From an uncultured Pseudomonadota bacterium (GTDB taxonomy: Bacteria > Myxococcota_A > Bradymonadia > Bradymonadales > Bradymonadaceae), in the NCBI GenBank assembly GCA_950059285.1, contig CATLTV010000018.1, forward strand, positions 1-44,340: a stretch of 44,340 nt of DNA, written 5' to 3'. The notes under the pieces are model-generated. The model did not search any database and had not been told where the DNA came from. It saw nothing but the letters and a program-made list of their open reading frames with translations. Both the position numbers and the translations under genes were made by a program. Below, piece by piece: positions 1 through 6,364 of this stretch; position 1 is the stretch's first letter; the number at the start of each line of letters is the position of its first letter.

Positions 1-36
1 GCAAAAAATCTTCGATTTTTTGCCGCCCCTCTTCTT
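1..36. repeat. Long inverted repeat IR0, cut by the left window edge
   Basis: GCAAAAAATC (1-10) pairs perfectly with GATTTTTTGC (14-23) around a TTC loop. The 3' side continues as CGCCCCTCTTCTT (24-36), whose partner would lie outside the window. Read on the other strand the outer part is AAGAAGAGGGGCGGC, which matches the core of the hairpin at 25005-25061. I therefore take this as the right half of a member of the long-hairpin family described below. It lies 260 nt beyond the stop of the minus-strand thiO gene. Confidence 0.7.
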
Positions 37-295
37 ATATATAAAACGAGACAAATATTGAGTATTAAATGAAGTTACAAGGCCGTCACCAGGTGTAATA
101 AATATGCGTATGGTATAAAGGCTATGTCCTTGTTGTTCTTGGCGGCACAGAGGTGTGAGGTGTGTGTAAATAAATAAGGTAAAGACTCACACATGCTTGC
201 TTGCCTCGAACAGTCTTAATTGTGGATCCCAACAGAGGTGAGGCAATAAGTTTTTTTGCAGATCGTACATTTGCCTGTTCTGTGAGTGGGTTTAA
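37..295. other. Non-coding stretch downstream of thiO
   Basis: AT-rich sequence between the truncated hairpin and the thiO stop. I see no convincing gene, RNA or promoter. The open frame starting at 201 on the plus strand overlaps the thiO 3' end in antisense and has no ribosome binding site. Confidence 0.5.
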
Positions 296-1429
296 CTATC
301 TGATTTTAAATGGTAAAAGTGGTGTTGTTAATTTTCCATCCTGCAAGGATCTGGACATTTCACGTGCGGTGATGGCGGTAAGGAGGACTCCATTTCGGCC
401 ATGTCCAGTGGCAAACCAGAGTTGATTTAGAGCAGGGGATGGACCGAGGACAGGTTCGTTGTGAAGTGACATGGGTCGGTAGCCTGTCCAGGTTCTGAGG
501 AAGGGGAGGTCGTAGATGCCAGGCATCGTTTCCCAGGCACCACGCAGAAGTTCAAAGATGCTCCCTGCACGTTGTGTGGTGGTGAAGCCACGCTCTTCCA
601 TGGATGCGCCGATGATGAGCTCACCATTGGAGCGAGGGATGAGGTAGGCATCAGGCGCGCGGATGACATGGTTACAGATGGGCTCATCTTCCATTTGAAG
701 CGCGAGCATCTGTCCAAGCACAGGGCGAATGCGTGGGAGGTGTTGTTTTTTGACCCCAAGGAGTCGGCGAGTCCATGCGCCTGCTGCGACAAGCGTGCGG
801 TCAGCAAGAATATCTTCGCCTGATTCGGTGCGTGCACCGAGGACAGTGCGCTCATCTTTGGAGAGGATGAGTTCCTTGATTGGAGTGTGTTCACGAAGCG
901 TTGCACCCTCAATGGAGAGCGCTTTTTTAAAGCCTTCAACAAGGAGGATGGGGTTGACCTGATAGTCCTGAGGACAGAGCACCGCGCTATGCACACTTGG
1001 GGCCAGTGCTGGTTCAAGTTCACGAGCCTCTTCGCCAGAGAGCATTTGCGCATTGAGGTCAAGTTGTTGCTGGTAACGCAGCAGACGTTGGAGCGCTTCA
1101 GTGTCGTCGCGATCAAGGCCAATGACCAGGGAACCATGTGTTCTGAAGTCGAGGTCTACCTGTGTAAGTGATTGAAGTTCATCGATGAACTCCGGGTAGT
1201 GTTGAGCGCTCAGGTGGTTAAGTTTGAGGAGTTCTTCTTCTTCAAAGTTAACCTCGGCGGTAGCCGCGAGCATGCCTGCCGCAGCGCTGCTCGCGCCATA
1301 GCCTGCGTGGTGAGCGTCGACGATGGTGACGTGTGTTCCTTGTTGAGCGAGCTTCCAGGCGATGCCAAGCCCGATGAGTCCAGCGCCGATAATCAGGACG
1401 CTATCATTTGCCTTCAGAGGAGTGCTCAC
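296..1429 (-). CDS. thiO: Glycine oxidase ThiO-like FAD-dependent oxidoreductase
   Basis: 377 aa, the usual length for the DAO/ThiO family. The Rossmann FAD-binding motif VLIIGAGLIGLGIAWKLA lies at residues 11-28. The C-terminal FAD/substrate motif ATGHGRNGVLLTAITA is the form typical of ThiO, which oxidises glycine to iminoglyoxylate for the thiazole moiety of thiamin. No signal peptide is present, so it is cytosolic. The start is GTG at 1429, overlapping the rsmG stop in a GTGA tetranucleotide, which implies translational coupling to rsmG. No other thiamin gene is in the window, so the exact substrate (glycine or another small D-amino acid or sarcosine) is inferred from family resemblance only. 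Confidence 0.88.
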   Translation of the reverse strand: MSTPLKANDSVLIIGAGLIGLGIAWKLAQQGTHVTIVDAHHAGYGASSAAAGMLAATAEVNFEEEELLKLNHLSAQHYPEFIDELQSLTQVDLDFRTHGSLVIGLDRDDTEALQRLLRYQQQLDLNAQMLSGEEARELEPALAPSVHSAVLCPQDYQVNPILLVEGFKKALSIEGATLREHTPIKELILSKDERTVLGARTESGEDILADRTLVAAGAWTRRLLGVKKQHLPRIRPVLGQMLALQMEDEPICNHVIRAPDAYLIPRSNGELIIGASMEERGFTTTQRAGSIFELLRGAWETMPGIYDLPFLRTWTGYRPMSLHNEPVLGPSPALNQLWFATGHGRNGVLLTAITAREMSRSLQDGKLTTPLLPFKIR

Positions 1430-2097
1430 GGTGTTCTCGTGTAGATGTACGTGGTGCGATCATCGACACCATCGCGTGTGGTGGTGTAGCCAGGAATGGC
1501 GTGGCTTTGTTGGAGGCCAAGGGATGCGGCGTGTGCGTCAAGTTCAGGCTGTACGGAGGCGCGTGTCATGCAGGCGATCTTGCCAGTCGGAGAGAGCACA
1601 CCAAGCGCAGTTTCAATCCAGGTTTTGGGGGGTTGGAATGCCTTTGAGATGACGTAGTCATGGCCAAGGTTTTCGGTGTCTTCGAGGCGAGCGTTGAGGA
1701 TCTCGGCGTTATCAAGCGAGAGCTTTGAGACGACAATGCGCAGGAATGAGGCGCGTTTTTTGCGAGGTTCCACAAGAGTGATGGCCGACTCGGGGTAGAG
1801 GATTTTCAGGGGGATGCCTGGTAGACCTGCGCCTGTCCCGATGTCGAGGATTGTGCCCGTGGGTGGGGCTTGTGTGGTGGGCATGATGCTGTCACACAGG
1901 AGCTCTTCGACGACATCGTGCGCGTCCATGGGGCCGATGAGGTTCATGGAGCGGTTAAAGCGCAGCAGGAGTTCGAGGTAGTGTTCAAACTGCTTGAGCT
2001 TTTCTTGTGTGAGGGGGAGGTCATGGAGTTGACAGAGCTCAACCAGAGGGATGAGGCTAGAGAGGGTGTGTTCCGTGGATATATCGGAGGATGCCAT
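1426..2097 (-). CDS. rsmG: 16S rRNA (guanine-527-N7) methyltransferase RsmG
   Basis: 223 aa, typical for RsmG (GidB), which methylates N7 of G527 in 16S rRNA using S-adenosylmethionine. The SAM-binding motif ILDIGTGAGLPGIPLKI (about residues 84-100) and the following LVEPRKKRASFL block are diagnostic. The start ATG at 2097 has only a weak ribosome binding site. It is followed by the 4-nt-overlapping thiO gene. It is separated from the upstream HEAT-ClpB gene by a good intrinsic terminator (2130-2170), so it probably has its own promoter inside that 114-nt gap. In many genomes rsmG sits near parAB and the origin; here it does not. Confidence 0.95.
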   Translation of the reverse strand: MASSDISTEHTLSSLIPLVELCQLHDLPLTQEKLKQFEHYLELLLRFNRSMNLIGPMDAHDVVEELLCDSIMPTTQAPPTGTILDIGTGAGLPGIPLKILYPESAITLVEPRKKRASFLRIVVSKLSLDNAEILNARLEDTENLGHDYVISKAFQPPKTWIETALGVLSPTGKIACMTRASVQPELDAHAASLGLQQSHAIPGYTTTRDGVDDRTTYIYTRTP

Positions 2098-2129
2098 GAT
2101 GAAGGGGAGTGTGTGGGGTTATGGTGAAG

Positions 2130-2170
2130 AGGACAAAAGAAAACACAAGAGAGCTTTAGCCCTCTTGTGT
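2130..2170 (-). terminator. Intrinsic terminator after the HEAT-ClpB gene
   Basis: On the minus strand ACACAAGAG (2170-2162) pairs with CTCTTGTGT (2151-2143), with an inner GGCTAAAGCT loop. A T-rich run (TTTTCTTTTG) follows at about 2142-2133. This is a classic intrinsic terminator, and it is shorter and quite unlike the long hairpins elsewhere in the window. It lies 42 nt past the stop codon of the upstream gene. Confidence 0.75.
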
Positions 2171-2211
2171 AGAAAGTCCAGTGTGATTCGAGTTTTGGCG
2201 CATAAAAGGAG

Positions 2212-4815
2212 TTATGCGTCTAGTTCGTTTTCTTCTTTGTGTTCAGTGGTTTGGTTTTGTTTTTCGGGCGTTTTTTTAAGCGCCGATTGTTCAGACGACT
2301 TGAGCACAGAAGAGGGGGTGCGATGATCGACAAGATCGAAGGTCAGCTCATTGTTCTTTGTGCTGATTTCAATGGTCTTGCCTCTCTGTGAGCCCTTGGC
2401 TTGTACGATAAGACGGCTAATTGGTGTGAGGACTTTTTGTTCAAGGACACGTTTGAGCTGTCGAGCGCCGAAGCGTTCCGAGAAGCCGTGTGTCTCGAGC
2501 CATTCAATGGCGCTGTCATCGGCATGAGCACGGACTTGATGTCGTGCAAATCCACGACGCGTGAGCGCCATGGTGAGTTCGATCTCCACGAGGCGTCGCA
2601 TGGCGTCGGGGGAGAGCGGGTTAAAGACAATGACGTCATCAAGGCGGTTGAGGAATTCAGGTGCGAAGAACTCATCGAGTTTATTCAGGACATGGCCACC
2701 AAAGCGCTCACTTCTATCTGTCAGATCGCCAAAACCAACGGGCGCGACGCTTGTACGAGACGCGCCGAGGTTGGAGGTAAGGAAGATGATGGTCTGTCGA
2801 AAATCGGTGGTACGTCCACGCGCATCGGTGAGGCGGCCCTCATCGAGGATTTGAAGGAAGAGGTTATAAATCTCAGGGTCGGCCTTTTCGAACTCATCAA
2901 AGAGGAGCACGGTGAAGGGCTGGTTTTTGATCGCCTCGGTGAGGAGGCCCTCGCGGTCCTTGTCATGGGGCGAACCGATGAGTTTTTCGACAGCAAAGCG
3001 TCCGCGATACTCGCTCAAGTCGAAGCGAATCATGCGTGATGGGTCGCCAAAGAGTCGCTCCGCGGTGAGCTTGGCGAAGTAGGTCTTACCCACCCCTGTG
3101 GGGCCTACAAGGAAGTAGACGCCAAGTGGTTTTTCGTTGCTCGCAAGGCCAGCTTTGATCATGGCGAGTCGGTCAACGAGGGTGTCGATGGCATGATTTT
3201 GCTTGATGAGTTTTTGTGAGAACCAGTGTGTGGTTGCGTCCAGATCAAGCGTGATGGTGTCATCAAGCAGGTCGAGGCTAATACCTGTGGTTTCAGAGAG
3301 GCAGGCGGGGATTTGATCGATGCGAAGGACGACTTCATCGGCGGATTTGTCAGTGTGTCGACTGGAGTAATCGATGAGTGCATCAAGGAGATCGCATGCT
3401 CTACCAGGTGCGGCGGCGCGAGTGTAGAAGCTCTTGGCAAAGTCGACCACACGCTCTGCACAACCTGGCTCGGCGGAGACTTCGCGTTGATGAGATGCGC
3501 TGCTGTGTTGAATGTATTTACTTACAACTTCAAGGGTTTGAGCATCATCCATTTCCTGGATCTTGACCTGTCTGAACTGGCGCAAGAAGCCAGGATCACG
3601 AGAGAGTCCTCCCTTGATGTCTTCTTCAGTGCACTCGGCGATCATGCGGAGTTGACCGCGCTGGAGGTAAGGTTTGAAGAAGTCAGCGAAGTTTTCATCG
3701 CTCTTGGAGTGTGCGCCAGCGCCAAGGAGGTCATCGGGGTTGGTGATGTAGAGCAGGACGTTGTCATGCTTGAGGATTGCCTCGGCCATTTCTTTGAGCT
3801 TGGTTTCCCAGTCACCAAGATAACGGGTGCCGCTGATAAGCTCGCTGGTGTTGGTTTCAAGGATTTGCCAGGACTGTCCATCGATCTCCATGAGCTCGCG
3901 AGCAAACTGGTGGATGACTGCGGTTTTGCCTGTGCCTGCTTCGCCGACGAGCAGGATGGAGCGTCGGGAGTCGGGGTCAGTGAAGTGTTCAAGCAGGAGG
4001 TTGACGGTGTCTTCGCGAAGGAATGCGCGCTTCAGGAACTCGCGTTCATCCGAGGAGTTCAAGAGGCGGCCATACTTATCGAGTCCACGCTTGGTGGGTT
4101 GTGTGCGATTGACGAGTTGGAGTCGTTGCCAGAGCGCGACGTAGACCTCCTGGAGGTTACGACTCTCAAGGTAGTTGAGGATCAGTCTACGCTGTCTGGG
4201 CGTGAGTTGTTCAAGGATGCGCTTGTAGTGTTCACGTGTGAGCTTGGGCACGAGGCGGTCCATGGCCTCTTCAGCCATGTGTTGCATATCGGCTTCGCGT
4301 TCAAGGAGGGCCTTGAGCACAACGACGATGCAGCGTGGAGTGCCCACATTTTTTAGCTGGCTCAACGCCTGTTCGCGCACGCCATAGGCTTCATCACTCA
4401 TGGCGCGGATGAGGACATCTTCCATCTGTCCGTAGCCAAGATCACTGAGCGCCACGAGGGCGCGGTAGCGGACATCAGCATCGTAGTCATGGAGTGTGGC
4501 GAGGATCGCTTCGGTGGCGCTTGAGTCGCCGAGGATGCCGAGTCCAAAGAGGGCCATCTCGCGTACGCCTGACTGAGGATCGTTAAGGCGTTGAATGAGC
4601 GCAGGGACGCTCTGTGCATCACCGAGGCGGCCGAGGTTTGTGGCGGCGGCCATGCGTCGTCGGGCGTGAAGACTGGTCAGCTCCTCACGAAGCAGGGGGA
4701 TGATCTCAGGTCCAAGTCCATAGAGCTGGTCGCGGATCTGGCGATAGCTATCTTCATCTTCAGCGTGTTGGATTTTTTCGAGCAGTTGGCGCCCGAGCTC
4801 CCAGATATCTTCCAT
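2212..4815 (-). CDS. HEAT-repeat protein fused to a ClpB/ClpC-like double AAA+ ATPase
   Basis: 867 aa. Residues 1-235 form HEAT/PBS-lyase-like repeats (units such as VPALIQRLNDPQSGVREMA) in place of the usual Clp N-domain. AAA+ domain 1 has Walker A GEAGTGKT (about 291-298), but its Walker B region reads NVLLYITNPDDLL, without the acidic DE pair of ClpB. Domain 2 (about 540-830) is a canonical Clp D2: Walker A GPTGVGKT (about 571), Walker B VLLFDEFEKAD (about 634), sensor LTSNLGA and LNR arginine-finger region. A ClpB-type small domain and a charged 30-residue tail follow. No coiled-coil M-domain is evident between the two modules, so a disaggregase role is doubtful. An unfoldase or remodeller recruited to a partner through HEAT repeats is more likely (inference). 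A GGAG sequence lies about 10 nt before the ATG. Confidence 0.9.
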   Translation of the reverse strand: MEDIWELGRQLLEKIQHAEDEDSYRQIRDQLYGLGPEIIPLLREELTSLHARRRMAAATNLGRLGDAQSVPALIQRLNDPQSGVREMALFGLGILGDSSATEAILATLHDYDADVRYRALVALSDLGYGQMEDVLIRAMSDEAYGVREQALSQLKNVGTPRCIVVVLKALLEREADMQHMAEEAMDRLVPKLTREHYKRILEQLTPRQRRLILNYLESRNLQEVYVALWQRLQLVNRTQPTKRGLDKYGRLLNSSDEREFLKRAFLREDTVNLLLEHFTDPDSRRSILLVGEAGTGKTAVIHQFARELMEIDGQSWQILETNTSELISGTRYLGDWETKLKEMAEAILKHDNVLLYITNPDDLLGAGAHSKSDENFADFFKPYLQRGQLRMIAECTEEDIKGGLSRDPGFLRQFRQVKIQEMDDAQTLEVVSKYIQHSSASHQREVSAEPGCAERVVDFAKSFYTRAAAPGRACDLLDALIDYSSRHTDKSADEVVLRIDQIPACLSETTGISLDLLDDTITLDLDATTHWFSQKLIKQNHAIDTLVDRLAMIKAGLASNEKPLGVYFLVGPTGVGKTYFAKLTAERLFGDPSRMIRFDLSEYRGRFAVEKLIGSPHDKDREGLLTEAIKNQPFTVLLFDEFEKADPEIYNLFLQILDEGRLTDARGRTTDFRQTIIFLTSNLGASRTSVAPVGFGDLTDRSERFGGHVLNKLDEFFAPEFLNRLDDVIVFNPLSPDAMRRLVEIELTMALTRRGFARHQVRAHADDSAIEWLETHGFSERFGARQLKRVLEQKVLTPISRLIVQAKGSQRGKTIEISTKNNELTFDLVDHRTPSSVLKSSEQSALKKTPEKQNQTTEHKEENELDA

Positions 4816-5192
4816 GAGGTTCTTGCTCCGAGATGCTTATGGTGTGAACAAATAAGTGAACGAAGTTTTACAGATACAACGGCGACTGGGGTGAGCACAT
4901 GTTCAAATGGAGTGTGACGTTGAGCATCGACGCTGGTTTAATCACAAGCATCTGGTGTTTTTGAGGTGAAGTCAAAGGGAGTTTTTTACTCCTGTCAGCA
5001 ATGCACCTCAAAAGCGGATGCCGGGGTGATGTCTCACGCGTCAGAGACGCTGGAAAGAGAACAACTTGTGGTTGTGTGATCATTCCCACAACCTGATGCA
5101 TACATGGAGAGAGGCTAGCTTTGGCTGTGGGCGGGATTATAATGTGGCGAGGGTGGATGGTTGCTGATTTTCAAGGATAGATAAGAGGAGTT
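4816..5192. other. Divergent intergenic region with nested stem-loops
   Basis: 377 nt between divergent genes. GCATC (4948-4952) pairs with GATGC (5017-5021). TTTTGAGGTG (4959-4968) pairs with CACCTCAAAA (5004-5013). Inside is the hairpin GGAGT-TTTTT-ACTCC (4978-4992). Further right are GCGTC-AGA-GACGC near 5039 and GGTTGTG/CACAACC near 5070-5095. A perfect TATAAT lies at 5138-5143 but has no convincing -35. These could be a structured leader of the minus-strand HEAT-ClpB gene or operator palindromes. No known riboswitch is recognisable. Confidence 0.35.
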
Positions 5193-5888
5193 ATGGAAGA
5201 GGTTGCAACACAGGGAGGTGGATTAACGAGGGCGTCTGATCTGATCGCGATGCCAGTCAGGCATCATTATGTGGCTGACGCGAGTCTGAGCGAGAAGGGG
5301 TTGGGGTATCATCTTGAGCGCACGGTATTTTGTGATGTCAACTGGCAGGCGTGCATGGCAACAGGCGATGTGGAGAGGTTGCTTGGGCAGGCTGCAAGAG
5401 TTGCCGCGAGCAAGTATGTGGAGCGTATTGGTAAGATGACTCTGGGGCTGATTGGTCCAGCGAAGTCTGCGCGTCATGCGAACACGATTTACCTCGCGCC
5501 ATTTGGGGTCAAGCTCTTGAAGATTATGGGTTTTAGTGAATTTGACTCCTTGCCTGAGGAAGAGGCGTGTGGGGAGGTCTCCTGTGGTGTAGAGAGTGGT
5601 TTTTTGGCGGCGCGTTATGCGGAGCGTGAGGTGCGAGGGCGCCTGATTATGAGGTGGTTCTGGGACGTGGTCACGGAGCAGGAAGTGTTTGAGACGGAGG
5701 TGCGCGATTATGTGCCCCGTTTAATGGGCAAGAGGGGGCGTTGGTGGGGGCGGTTATTCTATCGTCTTACACAGGTGAACTTCCACAAGTTGGTGATGTG
5801 GGGCTACCACTGGTGGGTGAGGAAAAACAGGCGTGAGTTGCTGTTGTGTGCAGCGCGTGAATTGGAGGGGAAGAAGTTGTTGACCTGA
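5193..5888 (+). CDS. Hypothetical protein, basic C-terminus
   Basis: 231 aa and not recognised. It starts at ATG 5193 behind AAGAGGAG. There is no signal peptide or clear membrane span. The N-terminal half is mixed alpha/beta in character. The C-terminal third is rich in Trp, Arg and Lys (GKRGRWWGRLF; MWGYHWWVRKNRRELLL), suggesting an amphipathic or nucleic-acid/membrane-binding segment. The central stretch (residues about 65-130) resembles polyketide-cyclase/SRPBCC-like small folds only vaguely, and I assign no function. It is flanked by long non-coding regions and is probably monocistronic. Confidence 0.7.
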   Translation: MEEVATQGGGLTRASDLIAMPVRHHYVADASLSEKGLGYHLERTVFCDVNWQACMATGDVERLLGQAARVAASKYVERIGKMTLGLIGPAKSARHANTIYLAPFGVKLLKIMGFSEFDSLPEEEACGEVSCGVESGFLAARYAEREVRGRLIMRWFWDVVTEQEVFETEVRDYVPRLMGKRGRWWGRLFYRLTQVNFHKLVMWGYHWWVRKNRRELLLCAARELEGKKLLT

Positions 5889-6364
5889 GCGAGGTTGAGC
5901 GCGGGAAGGGAGCGTCGTCAAGGTTGACAAGCCTCCATGGGACAACATAGGATGGCAACCTGCCATGGTGTCGTGTGGGAGGCGTGCGCTTGGAGGGTTT
6001 AAAAGAGCAGGGGGCGAGGACTCTACAAGCGTGATGTTTCGATGTAGTGCGTGGTGACTCTGCTGGAGTCTCAACGTGGTCAAGACAGGGTATGAAAAAG
6101 GCTCGTCTATGTAATAATGGGTTGCATAGAGGGGTGAACATGGCTAAGAGGGTTCACGATATGACGATAATGGCGCAGTCGCTTGTTCAAACGCTTTGAG
6201 TGGATGAGCAAGAGAAGTCAGCGCGCCAGCTGTTGTATTGTGTGTAGTAGCAAATGCTTGATGAAGATCAGGCGATTTACATCATCTCATGTGTGTCGCG
6301 GTGTCGGTCTTGGTGATGAGACTTCTGGGCACGCAGTTGAACACGTCACGGTCGGTTAAGTGTA
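5889..6364. other. 476-nt non-coding region, leader of the PEGA kinase
   Basis: No gene is seen on either strand. The only clear signal is a sigma-70-type promoter candidate at 5924-5953. Small pairings (TCTATG/CATAGA around 6112-6136, GTGAAC/GTTCAC around 6133-6157) are too weak to call an RNA. If the promoter is real, the kinase mRNA carries a leader of about 400 nt. Confidence 0.4.
5924..5953 (+). promoter_or_regulatory. Candidate promoter (TTGACA-18-TAGGAT)
   Basis: A perfect -35 TTGACA at 5924-5929 is followed after 18 nt by TAGGAT at 5948-5953, which matches the -10 consensus at 4 of 6 positions. It lies 36 nt after the stop of the preceding gene and about 410 nt before the kinase start. 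Confidence 0.45.

Noticed and set aside
3226-4356. A 376-codon open frame on the plus strand
   Set aside because: It lies wholly antisense to the HEAT-ClpB gene, whose domains are clear. It has no ribosome binding site and no domain.
5754-6141. Open frames on the minus strand overlapping the 3' end of the unknown gene at 5193
   Set aside because: They overlap a plus-strand gene with a good ribosome binding site, and are His/Pro/Thr-rich shadows without a start signal.
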